DNA of 45,080 nt, from the NCBI GenBank assembly GCA_937912125.1, contig CALDOK010000268.1:1-45080 (forward strand), read 5' to 3'. Source of the DNA: an uncultured Pseudomonadota bacterium (GTDB taxonomy: Bacteria; Myxococcota_A; UBA796; JAFGLY01). Of the stretch, positions 1-7,142 are shown in pieces. Position 1 is the first letter of the stretch. Each line of letters starts with the position of its first letter. Position numbers and translations under genes: made by a program. The notes under the pieces are model-generated. The model worked only from the letters and a program-made list of their open reading frames with translations, was not told the DNA's origin and did no database searches.

Positions 1-325
1 GTCGTCGCAGTCGCCGTCGTCCTCGGTCCAGCCGTCGCCGTCGTCGTCGTAGGCGGTGGTGCCCTCGTCCACGACGCCGTCGCAGTCGTTGTCCAGCCCG
101 TCGGCCCACTCGTAGGCACCCGGGTAGCTCAAGGTGTTGGCGTCGTCGCAGTCGCCGTCGTCCTCGGTCCAGCCGTCACCGTCGTCGTCGTAGGCGACGG
201 TGCCCTCGTCCACGATGTAGTCGCAGTCGTTGTCGACGAAGTCGAGCAGCTCGGGAGCCCCGGGGTAGGTGTTGGGGTCGAGGTCGTCGCAGTCGCCGTC
301 GTCCTCTGTCCAGCCGTCGGCGTCC
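1..325. repeat. Tandem 141-bp coding repeats
   Basis: A 141-bp unit (47 codons) begins at about 1, 142 and 283, each time with gtcgtcgcagtcgccgtcgt on the plus strand. The third copy diverges after about 40 bases. The period is an exact multiple of three and lies inside the MopE-like gene, so this is a protein repeat array rather than an intergenic repeat. The near-identity of neighbouring copies suggests expansion by recombination or slippage. Confidence 0.85.
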
Positions 326-408
326 ACGTCGTCGGCGAAGGCGGCGGGAGCGAACAGCGACGCCCCGGTGGTGAGCGCGGCGAGCAGGAGGGCGGGGAGA
401 GGACGCAT
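1..408 (-). CDS. MopE-like acidic repeat protein, C-terminus beyond window
   Basis: This is a secreted, highly acidic protein whose start (ATG at 408) is in the window but whose end lies beyond base 1. A signal peptide of about 25 residues (MRPLPALLLAALTTG, ending near AAFA) precedes repeats of 47 residues. Each repeat has the calcium-loop style pattern DxDGDGWTEDDGDCDD, then YPGAxE, then DNDCDxxVDEGT. These are the 'putative metal-binding' repeats seen in MopE-type and thrombospondin-3-like surface proteins of Myxococcota and relatives. The Cys pairs could form disulfides within repeats. The gene lies 14 bases behind the PEGA protein gene at 423-1847 and is probably in the same transcript. 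A surface or outer-membrane-associated structural or metal-binding role is inferred. The true length is unknown because the gene is cut. Confidence 0.85.
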   Translation of the reverse strand, partial: MRPLPALLLAALTTGASLFAPAAFADDVDADGWTEDDGDCDDLDPNTYPGAPELLDFVDNDCDYIVDEGTVAYDDDGDGWTEDDGDCDDANTLSYPGAYEWADGLDNDCDGVVDEGTTAYDDDGDGWTEDDGDCDD

Positions 409-422
409 CACAGCTCCAGGGA

Positions 423-1847
423 TCAGTAACGACGGGCCAGGCGCAGCCCACCCAGGGCCAGCCAGCCCTGATCGGTGAGCCCTGCGCCGGCCTCGAGGCC
501 CACCCGCCAGTAGCTGGTGGGGGCCAGCTCCCAGCCCAGGCGAGCGACGCCGCCCAGAGCATACGGCACCACGGCCAGGCCGTGGAGGCAGGCGTAGGGG
601 CCCGCCCGATCCGGCCCCAGGCGCAGCCCGGCGGCTACTGGGAGCAGGGTGTGCTCGGACCAGCCCGGGTAGAGGTAGATGGGCTCGGGGGTGCGCAGCA
701 GGCCCACCCGCAGCTCGAGGGCCAGCAGGCGGCGCACCCGAAGCAGGGTGTCGAGCTCGAGGTGCAGCCCAGGCCGAGGATCGAGCCGCGCGTAGCCCAG
801 CCCCAGCCCCACCCGGAAGCGCATGGGCCGCGCCGCACCCACCAGAGCGCTGGGGCCGGCGTCCCTGGCCATGAAGCGGCCAGCGGAGACGTCGAGCCAG
901 ACATCCCGCACGGCCCAGCCCTGGTGCGCGGGATCGGGGTCGGGGATCACCTCGACCACGCCCTCGGGGAAGCCCTGGGCCGGGAAGAGCGCCACAAAGC
1001 GCACCCAGCGCAGCTGGCGAGCGCGGGCCCAGCGCAAGAGCGGCTCGGTGGTGGCCGCGTCGGGCAGCGTGCCCCGCGTGGCACCGAGCACCGTGGCCTC
1101 GAGGTCTCCGGTGCCCTGGAAGGGGCTGGTGTCGGCCTCGAGGAGCAGCTCCCGATCGGCGGGAAGCTCGATCTCACCCGCCCAGGCGGTGCGCGCGCCG
1201 GTGGACTCCACCGTGACCCGATGCCAGCCAGGGACCAGCTCCACCGAGGTGGGGGCGTCGCCGACCCTGCGCCCGTCCACGAACACCTGCCCGCCGCCGC
1301 TGGCCAGGACTCGGAGAGTCCCCGAGCTCCACGAACCCCGCGCCACGGCGTCGGTCGCGTCGAAGTACCGCTCCAGCACGGACTCCGGCAGCGGGGGCAG
1401 GTCGTGGACCCGCCCCCCGGAGCAGGACGCGGCCGCGGCCAGGGCCCGCTCGCTCTCGGCCTCGAGGCCCTCCAGGTACGCCAGCCGACCCAGCTCGAGC
1501 TGGAGCCGGAAGAGGTCGTCGGGGGGCACGGTGAAGGGCAGCTCGGACAGGGCGGCCCGCGCAGCCTGGGCAGACGCCAGCCCGGGCTTGCGCGTGAGCT
1601 GCTCCAGCGCCTGGCGGTAGGCCTCGCTCGCGGTGTGACCGCCGGGGCCGGCCAGGGCGAGGGTGTCGAAGTCCATCAACGCCAGCCCCATGGAGCGTGT
1701 GTAGGCGTCCAGCGCGAGGGTCTCGAGGGGGCAGCCGTCGCTGCGGTCGCACAGCTGCACCGTGACCGTGCTGGCCCCTGGGGGGACCTCGAGCACCGGC
1801 AGGGCCAGGGCGAAGCTGTGCAGCAGCAGGAGCAGGGCGAGGATCAT
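423..1847 (-). CDS. PEGA-domain secreted protein with C-terminal barrel-like region
   Basis: Predicted 474-residue exported protein. I chose ATG 1847 because it starts directly at the signal peptide (MILALLLLLHSFALALP); a TTG at 1868 would only add seven residues. After a helical, TPR-like N-terminal half there is a PEGA domain at about residues 180-245, with FVDGRRVGDAPTSVELVPGW followed by HRVTV. A short conserved block follows (LRWVRFVALFPAQG). The last ~150 residues, rich in alternating Leu/Gly/aromatic strands and ending in an aromatic residue (LRLARRY), resemble an outer-membrane beta-barrel; that is inference. The gene is a paralogue of the divergent gene at 1869-2855: both begin with a V-x-L-C-x-R-x-D-x-C block and share the PEGA and VRxV regions. 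It is followed by the MopE-like gene 14 bases downstream. The role is probably in the envelope, function unknown. Confidence 0.8.
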   Translation of the reverse strand: MILALLLLLHSFALALPVLEVPPGASTVTVQLCDRSDGCPLETLALDAYTRSMGLALMDFDTLALAGPGGHTASEAYRQALEQLTRKPGLASAQAARAALSELPFTVPPDDLFRLQLELGRLAYLEGLEAESERALAAAASCSGGRVHDLPPLPESVLERYFDATDAVARGSWSSGTLRVLASGGGQVFVDGRRVGDAPTSVELVPGWHRVTVESTGARTAWAGEIELPADRELLLEADTSPFQGTGDLEATVLGATRGTLPDAATTEPLLRWARARQLRWVRFVALFPAQGFPEGVVEVIPDPDPAHQGWAVRDVWLDVSAGRFMARDAGPSALVGAARPMRFRVGLGLGYARLDPRPGLHLELDTLLRVRRLLALELRVGLLRTPEPIYLYPGWSEHTLLPVAAGLRLGPDRAGPYACLHGLAVVPYALGGVARLGWELAPTSYWRVGLEAGAGLTDQGWLALGGLRLARRY

Positions 1848-1868
1848 GGTGAGCCAATAGTATGCCAA

Positions 1869-2855
1869 ATGGTCCCGACTTCACCCCACCTGCTGCTCCT
1901 GTTCGCACTCGCGGCGGCCTCGCCAGCGCTGGCCGCGGGACGCAGCGCCACCCTGGTGCTCTGCCCCCGGGACGACAGCTGCGCCGAAGAGCTGGCCTGG
2001 CTGGACGCCCAGCCCGCCCTGGACGATGCCCCCCTGCAGCTGGCCGAAGGGGTGCTGGAGCTGGACACCGGCGGCTGGGAGGACGGCGAGCCCCTGGGCG
2101 AGGTCTTCGAGGAGGCCCTGATCCGGGCGCGAGAGGCTCTGGCCAAGCGCCACTGGGAGACCGCTGACGGCGCGTTGCTCGATGCGGAGCGAGCCCTCGA
2201 GCACTGGGCTGGGTCCGCCCGGACCCAGGCGCTGGTGGATCTCTGGGTCCTGCGGGGGATGGTCCGGCTCCACCAGGACCGCCAGCGCAGCGCCGAGGCC
2301 TCGTTCCAGCGGGCAGCCGCCATCGCCTGGAACCGCAGCGTCGTGCTCCCCGTGGATGACGAGTGGGTGGTGCAGGCCTGGTACGACGCCCAGCAGGCCG
2401 TGTTGGTCCAGCCCACCGGCCGGCTGCGGCTCTCGGGCAGCGCTCCGGGCACCCGCCTGCAGCTCAACGGGATCGACCTGGGTGAGCCGCCCCTCGAGGT
2501 GGATGTCTTCCCCGGACAGCACCGCCTGACCGCCACCACCCCCGGCCAAGGGCTGGAGTGGAAGCGCGAGCTGATGGTGCTCCCTGGCCAGACCACCACC
2601 GCCGTGACCAGCTTCGGGCACAGCGGCGACCCTCGCTGGGTCACCCGCCAGCTCGAGGAGGCCATGGCGGGCACCCCCGTCCCGTCCGAGGTGCTGGACC
2701 TGCTGTCGGACTGGGCTGGGCGCCACGGGCTGTTCAGCGTCCGGGTGGTGATGGCCGAGCCCACCCAGGGAACCCGGGCCAGCGACCCGGTCTACTCCCT
2801 GCGCGAGCTGGTCTACGACCCGCTGCTCCGGCGAATGGAAGCGCCCAGGGACTGA
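1869..2855 (+). CDS. PEGA-domain secreted protein, paralogue of 423-1847
   Basis: Predicted 328-residue exported protein. The start ATG 1869 opens a clear signal peptide (MVPTSPHLLLLFALAAA, cleavage near ALAA). The N-terminal block ATLVLCPRDDSCAEELAWLD matches the VTVQLCDRSDGCPLETLALD block of the divergent neighbour. A helical TPR-like segment follows at about 80-170, then a PEGA domain at about 190-250 with LQLNGIDLGEPPLEVDVFPG, and a C-terminal FSVRVVMAEP block. It lacks the barrel-like extension of its paralogue. The two start codons are only 21 bp apart, so the promoter of each gene must sit inside the other gene or they share an overlapping one. Longer in-frame upstream starts would run antisense through the neighbour and are rejected. 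Function unknown, envelope-associated by inference. Confidence 0.8.
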   Translation: MVPTSPHLLLLFALAAASPALAAGRSATLVLCPRDDSCAEELAWLDAQPALDDAPLQLAEGVLELDTGGWEDGEPLGEVFEEALIRAREALAKRHWETADGALLDAERALEHWAGSARTQALVDLWVLRGMVRLHQDRQRSAEASFQRAAAIAWNRSVVLPVDDEWVVQAWYDAQQAVLVQPTGRLRLSGSAPGTRLQLNGIDLGEPPLEVDVFPGQHRLTATTPGQGLEWKRELMVLPGQTTTAVTSFGHSGDPRWVTRQLEEAMAGTPVPSEVLDLLSDWAGRHGLFSVRVVMAEPTQGTRASDPVYSLRELVYDPLLRRMEAPRD

Positions 2856-2867
2856 CCCGATGACTCC

Positions 2868-3173
2868 TCAGTCGCAGCCCGCGTCGGAGGCGTCGGAGAA
2901 GCTGACCATCAGGTACCCGCCGTCGCTCTCGTCGTGGTAGCGGCCGGTGCGGGAATCGAAGACGAAGGGGCAGGAGCCATCCGAGGCGTCCTCGCGGCTG
3001 GCCACAGCGTCGTTGCCCTCACCCTCGAGCAGGGCCTTGACGTCTTCGGCCACCGCAGCCACACCCTCGCTGAAGATGGGCACGATCACGAAGGCGGCCG
3101 CCACCACGGCGATGATGATCACGGACACCAGGAGCATGTACTCCGTGGTCGAGACACCGCGTCGGCCGGTCAT
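2868..3173 (-). CDS. Flp/Tad-type pilin-like protein with C-terminal extension
   Basis: Predicted 101-residue protein whose N-terminus has the type IVb (Flp/TadE) prepilin layout. A short basic leader (MTGRRG) precedes VSTTEYMLLVSVIIIAVVAA, with Glu at position +5 of the mature form and a single hydrophobic helix. A Gly-Val cleavage by prepilin peptidase is expected. Flp pilins are usually about 50-70 residues; here about 45 extra polar residues follow, with a Cys pair (GSC and the terminal AGCD) that could make a disulfide, and an SRTGRYHDE turn. The ribosome site GGGAG lies 6 bases before the ATG, and a sigma-54-like promoter lies at 3212-3227. No tad secretion genes occur in the window, so it could be an orphan or minor pilin, or a membrane-anchored pseudopilin. 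The 3' end faces the PEGA gene 12 bases away. Confidence 0.7.
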   Translation of the reverse strand: MTGRRGVSTTEYMLLVSVIIIAVVAAAFVIVPIFSEGVAAVAEDVKALLEGEGNDAVASREDASDGSCPFVFDSRTGRYHDESDGGYLMVSFSDASDAGCD

Positions 3174-3211
3174 GGCGGGCTCCCTGGGTGAGAGGGCGGG
3201 CTTGGTGGCGT

Positions 3212-3227
3212 TGCAAATATCATGCCC
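3212..3227 (-). promoter_or_regulatory. Sigma-54-type (-24/-12) promoter for the Flp-like pilin
   Basis: On the minus strand the sequence reads GGGCATG-ATAT-TTGCA, against the sigma-54 consensus TGGCACG-N4-TTGCW. The invariant GG-N10-GC spacing is kept, with two mismatches in the -24 box. The predicted transcription start is near 3202, giving a leader of about 29 bases with the GGGAG ribosome site before ATG 3173. An enhancer-binding activator would be required. Confidence 0.6.
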
Positions 3228-3311
3228 GGCACAGACCGCCAGCAGGGGGCTCCAGGCCGTCCCAGGCGCCTATCGCGGGGCCTCTCTGTCCCGTTTTCGT
3301 CGCGGCGGCCC

Positions 3312-3323
3312 GCCCCATGGGGC
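3312..3323. repeat. Perfect 12-bp palindrome gccccatggggc
   Basis: A perfect palindrome in the 177-bp gap between the cotH-like stop (3351) and the Flp-like pilin start (3173). It lies about 110-120 bp upstream of the predicted sigma-54 start. It could be an activator site for that promoter or part of a terminator for the CotH transcript. Nothing else recognisable was seen in this gap. Confidence 0.35.
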
Positions 3324-3350
3324 AAGCAAGTCCCAGCCAGGCAGTGCCCG

Positions 3351-4664
3351 TCAGCGTGGGCCGATGACCGCCTGGATGGCCGCCTGGCGATGGGCGATGA
3401 AGTCCCGCATGTACTGCTGGTAGTAGACCACGTACTCGTCGGTGTACCAGCGGTTGGTGTCCTCCTGGACCCACGGCTCGATCTGATCGTGCACCTGATC
3501 GAAGTAGCCCAGCCAGTCCCAGGCCTGGGCGCTGTCGTAGGCTTCCCAGGTGCGGTCTTGGAAGGCCTGGAAGCAGGTGGGGGAGGCCTTGCAGCGCTGG
3601 GCCACGATGCCGTTGACCGACGTGAAGTCGTGGTCGCCGTGGTAGAAGGTCTCGTCCTCGCCGTGGGGAATGAAGACCAGCTTGCCGCTGGTGGGGTCGT
3701 GGTAGACGTGGCAGTCGTCGCCCGGCGAGGCGTAGGGGTAGCTGTCGTACTGGGCCACCAGCGCGCCCGCCGCCCAGTAGCTGACCCATCCATCCCAGTC
3801 GAAGTGCGGATCGGCCGCCTCGATGGCGGCCTCGCCCGTCAGCTCCAGGGCGTCGGCCACGGCCTGGATGGGCTCGCGGTTCTCCTCGCCGTACTCGAGC
3901 TGGAAACACCCCGCGCTGCCGTAGGTGTTGGGGCACGGCACATAGCCGTCGTAGAAGTCCGCGTCCCAGATCTCGAAGAGGGTGCCGTCCTCGTCGTCGA
4001 ACCAGCGCCGGATCATGTCCTTGTTGGCGTCCTCGAGCAGGGAGTACAGCCCGTAGAAACGATCCGAGACCACCGCGCCTTCTGGATCGAGCTCCTGCAC
4101 GTAGACCAGCGCGTGGTTGGCCCGGTAGGCGGGCACCCCCAGCTCCCGGTAGACCCGGTAGGCCAGGCGCTCGTGCATCATGGAGTAGTCGTTGTTCATG
4201 TTGTTCAGGGTGATGCTGGTCAGCCCCCTGAGCTCCTGATCTTCGACATGTCGGTTGAAGTCCACCTTGATGGAGGGCTTGGAGCGGAAGGCCTCGAAGG
4301 AGTTCTCCCCCTTGAGCCGGATGCCCACCTGGCTGTACTCACGGTCGTCGTAGACGAAGGTCGCCTCGACCCACTCGTGCGCCCCACCGGCGACCTCGGC
4401 CTGCAGCTGGTTGGCGGCGAGCCTCGAGATCTTGATGGTGAAGACCGGGAGCTCCTCGTCGGAGAACAGCACGTCCGAGGGGTCAGGGGCGTCGGGGATG
4501 GTGTCGGGCCCAGCGGTGTCCACGGGATCAGGATCGCTGTCGTCGCTGTCCACGGTGTCAGGGCGGCTGTCGCCGCTGTCGTGGAAGGGCTGGATCACGC
4601 CAGGGGGCCGGCAGGCGATGGCGCCGACCAGGGCCAGGAGCGCCAGGGGGGCCCGGGCGGCCAT
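3351..4664 (-). CDS. CotH-family protein kinase-like lipoprotein
   Basis: Predicted 437-residue lipoprotein. MAARAPLALLALVGAIAC gives a signal peptide with a Cys at 18, followed by an acidic Asp/Ser/Pro linker (to about residue 65) typical of surface lipoproteins. The rest is a CotH domain: IRLKGENSFEAFRSKPSIKV, LNNMNNDYSMMHERLAYRVY, ELGVPAYRANHALVYVQ, YGLYSLLEDANKDMIRRWF, GTLFEIW, then HYDPTSGK-like and DYDH-like C-terminal motifs (VYHDPTSGKLVFIPHGEDE). CotH proteins are atypical protein kinases first known from Bacillus spore coats. The start ATG 4664 overlaps the stop of the lamin-tail lipoprotein gene by one base (TGATG), so the two are translationally coupled. Extracytoplasmic phosphorylation of an envelope or secreted protein is the inferred role; the substrate is unknown. 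Confidence 0.88.
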   Translation of the reverse strand: MAARAPLALLALVGAIACRPPGVIQPFHDSGDSRPDTVDSDDSDPDPVDTAGPDTIPDAPDPSDVLFSDEELPVFTIKISRLAANQLQAEVAGGAHEWVEATFVYDDREYSQVGIRLKGENSFEAFRSKPSIKVDFNRHVEDQELRGLTSITLNNMNNDYSMMHERLAYRVYRELGVPAYRANHALVYVQELDPEGAVVSDRFYGLYSLLEDANKDMIRRWFDDEDGTLFEIWDADFYDGYVPCPNTYGSAGCFQLEYGEENREPIQAVADALELTGEAAIEAADPHFDWDGWVSYWAAGALVAQYDSYPYASPGDDCHVYHDPTSGKLVFIPHGEDETFYHGDHDFTSVNGIVAQRCKASPTCFQAFQDRTWEAYDSAQAWDWLGYFDQVHDQIEPWVQEDTNRWYTDEYVVYYQQYMRDFIAHRQAAIQAVIGPR

Positions 4665-5359
4665 CAGAGCTCGTTGGCCGAGCCTGGAGTGGCCGACTCG
4701 TCGAAGTCCCAAGTGGAGGAGCCGTCGGGGATGCGGGCGGCCGACCAGTCGGTCACCTGCTGCCCATACTCGAGCTTGGTGAGCGGTGTGAAGTCGGGGT
4801 TGCACAGGCCGATCTGCTCGCCGCCCTTGGCCAGGGCGAAGTCCAGGTGTGTGATGCCCTCTTCGACATCGTTGTCGGCCCACAGCACCAGGTAGCCGCC
4901 CGCGTCGATGGTCACGCCCTCGGACAGCACCGACTTGTCGCACTGGGTGAGGTCGTCGGTGAGCATGTAGCCGGCCAGATCGATGGCGTGGTCCGTGAGG
5001 TTGATCAGCTCGATCCAGTCCGGGAAGGTGCCAGGGTAGTCCTGATCCTCGAGGGTGGAGCTGTTCGAGGCCATGAACTCGTTGACGATGACGTCGGGGT
5101 CAGTGGCCACGGGATCGTCGGTGACATCAGGATCGTCGGGGGGATCCACGTGGGTGTCGGTGTCGTCCGGCTCGCCGGTGTCGCCGCTGCAGACCGCGTA
5201 GCCCATGCAGCCGGCGTCCAGGCAGTCGATGGCGCCATCGGAGTCGTTGTCCAGGCCGTCCGAGCACTCCCCCTCCGACTTGCCCTCGCCGATCTCCGGC
5301 GGGCAGGCGGTGAGCACTGAGCAGGTCAAGAGCAGCAGAGAGATGGGCAGGAGCTTCAT
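4664..5359 (-). CDS. Lamin-tail-domain (LTD) lipoprotein
   Basis: Predicted 231-residue lipoprotein. ATG 5359 is preferred because GAGG lies 6 bases upstream; an in-frame ATG at 5365 is too close to it. The signal peptide MKLLPISLLLLTCSVLTAC ends in a good lipobox (LTAC). After it comes a CSDGLDNDSDGAIDCLDAGC motif common in Myxococcota surface proteins, and an acidic Asp/Pro/Thr linker. A lamin-tail domain follows from about residue 90: VIVNEFMASNSSTLED, FPDWIELINLTDHAIDLAGY, GGYLVLWADND, THLDFALAKGGEQIGL. LTD domains are beta-sandwich modules on secreted enzymes and surface proteins and may bind substrates or polymers. It is cotranscribed with cotH and is a paralogue of the divergent 5515-6048 gene. 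Confidence 0.87.
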   Translation of the reverse strand: MKLLPISLLLLTCSVLTACPPEIGEGKSEGECSDGLDNDSDGAIDCLDAGCMGYAVCSGDTGEPDDTDTHVDPPDDPDVTDDPVATDPDVIVNEFMASNSSTLEDQDYPGTFPDWIELINLTDHAIDLAGYMLTDDLTQCDKSVLSEGVTIDAGGYLVLWADNDVEEGITHLDFALAKGGEQIGLCNPDFTPLTKLEYGQQVTDWSAARIPDGSSTWDFDESATPGSANEL

Positions 5360-5392
5360 GGTCATCCTCGGACAGCGTTGTAGAACCGCGCC

Positions 5393-5398
5393 ATTATA
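5393..5398 (-). promoter_or_regulatory. Perfect -10 box (TATAAT) for the LTD-cotH transcript
   Basis: The minus strand reads TATAAT, a rare perfect sigma-70-type -10 element in this GC-rich DNA, 33 bases before the ATG at 5359. No good -35 hexamer is present at 16-18 bp. The region where it should sit is occupied by a tandem 23-bp repeat, so activation by a bound protein is plausible. Confidence 0.6.
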
Positions 5399-5399
5399 C

Positions 5400-5445
5400 A
5401 GGCAACCGGAGCGGGTGGGGCCAGGCAACTGGAGCGAGTGGGGCC
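5400..5445. repeat. Tandem 23-bp repeat in the divergent LTD intergenic region
   Basis: Two adjacent 23-bp copies (5400-5422 and 5423-5445), each reading aggcaac-y-ggagcg-r-gtggggcc, differ at only two positions. They begin immediately upstream of the TATAAT box of the leftward transcript, inside the ~155-bp region between the two divergent LTD genes. Their position and period (about two helical turns) fit a regulator-binding site. Confidence 0.65.
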
Positions 5446-5514
5446 GCCACCGCGGGCGAAAGCACACACACCCCGCGTGCGCGCCGCCCGGGCTGGGGTA
5501 CACTGTCGCTTCAC

Positions 5515-6048
5515 ATGTCCATCTCGGATCGTTCGATGCCGAAGCTGACCCCCTGCTGCCCGCTGCTGATACTCTGCGCCTGTGCCTCCGGCTGCGACGC
5601 TCGACCGCCCATCGTCATCAACGAGTTCATGGCGGACAACGAGACGATGCTCGCAGACGGCACGACCGGGGAGTACTGGGACTGGATCGAGCTGCACAAC
5701 ACCGGCGACGAGGTGGTGTCCCTCGAAGGGCTCTACCTGACCGACGACCTGGACCTCCCCACGCAGCACTCGCTCTCGGCCAGCCTCTCCATCTCCCCGG
5801 GCGGTTTCTTGGTGCTGTGGGCCAGTCAAAAGGCTGTCAACGACCCCACTCACCTCGACTTCGCCCTGGCGGCGGGCGGCGAGGACCTGGGACTGTTCTG
5901 GCTCGACCCCAGCACGGGCAACCTCACCATGCTCGACGGGCTCGTGTACAGCACACAGACCGCGGACGTCTCCCAGGCCCGGGACGAGGACGGCACCGGG
6001 GCGTGGACCTTTGCTCAGGAGCCCACCCCCGGAGCGAGCAACCAATGA
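5515..6048 (+). CDS. Lamin-tail-domain (LTD) lipoprotein, first gene of VTC operon
   Basis: Predicted 177-residue lipoprotein consisting of little more than a signal peptide and one LTD domain. The lipobox is ASGC (LLILCACASGC). The domain runs from about residue 32: IVINEFMADNETMLADGT, YWDWIELHNTGDEVVSLEGL, YLTDDLDLPTQHSL, GGFLVLWASQ, THLDFALAAGGEDLGLFW. It aligns closely with the leftward LTD protein but lacks the acidic linker. The start could be ATG 5515 or ATG 5536; neither has a strong ribosome site, and the latter gives a more compact signal peptide. A TACACT -10-like element lies at 5499-5504. The stop overlaps the HlyD-like start (ATGA), so it is translationally coupled to the export/polyphosphate genes. 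Confidence 0.85.
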   Translation: MSISDRSMPKLTPCCPLLILCACASGCDARPPIVINEFMADNETMLADGTTGEYWDWIELHNTGDEVVSLEGLYLTDDLDLPTQHSLSASLSISPGGFLVLWASQKAVNDPTHLDFALAAGGEDLGLFWLDPSTGNLTMLDGLVYSTQTADVSQARDEDGTGAWTFAQEPTPGASNQ

Positions 6049-7142
6049 TCGCGCCCGCCGCCGCGCGCCGGACCGCCCTGCGAAGGATCGCAGGCTGGGC
6101 AGCGATCCTGGTGTTGCTCCTGCTGGCCGTGGTCACCCCCCAGTGGGGTGGGATGCGTCAGAAGGCGCTGGTGGACGCGGACCAGACCTTCCGCCTGCAC
6201 GCCATCGAGAGCGGCAGACACCAGTGGAGCCTGCGGAGCGGCTGGCCGGCCGAGGGCGAAGCCCTGGTGCGGGAGCAGGTGCTGGAGCTCGAGCGCAGCG
6301 ATCTGGTCGAGCTCGAGATCGACCCCAGCCTCTCCCCCGGCGACGTGGTCCAAGAGGGCCGAGTGGTGGCCTGGCTGCGGTCCCCACGGGATGAGCGCCA
6401 GCTGGCCGAGCTCCAGGCCATGCGCACAGAGCTCGAGGCCCAGCGGGATCTGCTGGGCGCCGGCCAACGCATCGAGCAAGTGGAAGAGGCCCGGCAGCGG
6501 GTGCGCCTGGCCCAGGCCGCCTGGGAAGGGCACCAGCTCGAGCTCACCCGCGTGCGCCGGCTGCACACGGAGGGCGCCACCTCCGACGCCGAGCTCGAGC
6601 AGGCCGAGGTCCAGGATCGCCTGCTGGCCCTCGAGCTCGAGGTCGCCCAGGCCGTCCGCCAGGTGGCCACGTCCTCGGCCAGGCCCGAGGAGCTGCTGGT
6701 GGTCCAGGCCCAGATCGACGCCCTGGGCACCCGGGTGGTGGAGCTCGAGGGCAGGCTCGATGGCCTGACCATCCGCAGCCCCATCACCGGCCTGCTCGAG
6801 ATGGGCGGAAACAAGGTGGTGCTCAGGGTCTACGACCTCGATCCCGTCTACCTTCGCATGGCCCTGCCCGAGACCGACCGCCACAGCATGCGGGTCGGGG
6901 CTCCGGTGCGGTTCCGCAGCCAGGCGGTCGCCGACATCGTGTTCGAGGGCAAGGTCGTGGACATCAGCGAAGACGCCGCCACGGTCAACGGCAGCCAGGT
7001 CTTCTGGGTCAGCGCCGAGGTGCCCAACTCCAGCCTGTTGCTGCGCTCCGGCATGTCCGGCGTGGCGCGCATCGATCTCGAGGGGCCCCGTCGAGGCATG
7101 GTGGCCAGCCTGTGGGACGAGCTGACGGGGTTCGGTCAATGA
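6045..7142 (+). CDS. HlyD/AcrA-type membrane fusion (periplasmic adaptor) protein
   Basis: Predicted 365-residue adaptor protein anchored by one N-terminal membrane helix (about 17-32, AAILVLLLLAVVTPQW). A barrel-sandwich half-motif follows (LEIDPSLSPGDVVQEGRVVA), then a long coiled coil (about 115-225, rich in ELEAQ and LTRVRRLHTEGA). The second sandwich half (LTIRSPITGLLEMGGNKVV) and a beta-barrel with PVYLRMALPETD and SGMSGVARIDL complete the fold. Such proteins normally bridge an inner-membrane transporter and an outer-membrane channel. None of these partners is encoded here, and only the DUF4956 membrane protein is nearby. It starts inside the stop of the LTD gene and ends inside the start of the VTC gene (ATGA at both ends). 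That places it firmly in the VTC-DUF4956 operon. Confidence 0.85.
   Translation: MIAPAAARRTALRRIAGWAAILVLLLLAVVTPQWGGMRQKALVDADQTFRLHAIESGRHQWSLRSGWPAEGEALVREQVLELERSDLVELEIDPSLSPGDVVQEGRVVAWLRSPRDERQLAELQAMRTELEAQRDLLGAGQRIEQVEEARQRVRLAQAAWEGHQLELTRVRRLHTEGATSDAELEQAEVQDRLLALELEVAQAVRQVATSSARPEELLVVQAQIDALGTRVVELEGRLDGLTIRSPITGLLEMGGNKVVLRVYDLDPVYLRMALPETDRHSMRVGAPVRFRSQAVADIVFEGKVVDISEDAATVNGSQVFWVSAEVPNSSLLLRSGMSGVARIDLEGPRRGMVASLWDELTGFGQ

Noticed and set aside
1..325. CRISPR-like or microsatellite array (gtc-rich repeats)
   Set aside because: The 141-bp period is a codon multiple, lacks a repeat-spacer structure and encodes calcium-loop protein repeats.
3222..4895. A 557-codon plus-strand frame opposite the CotH gene
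   Set aside because: CotH motifs on the minus strand settle the coding strand; the antisense product is Val/Gly/Asp-rich and has no motifs.
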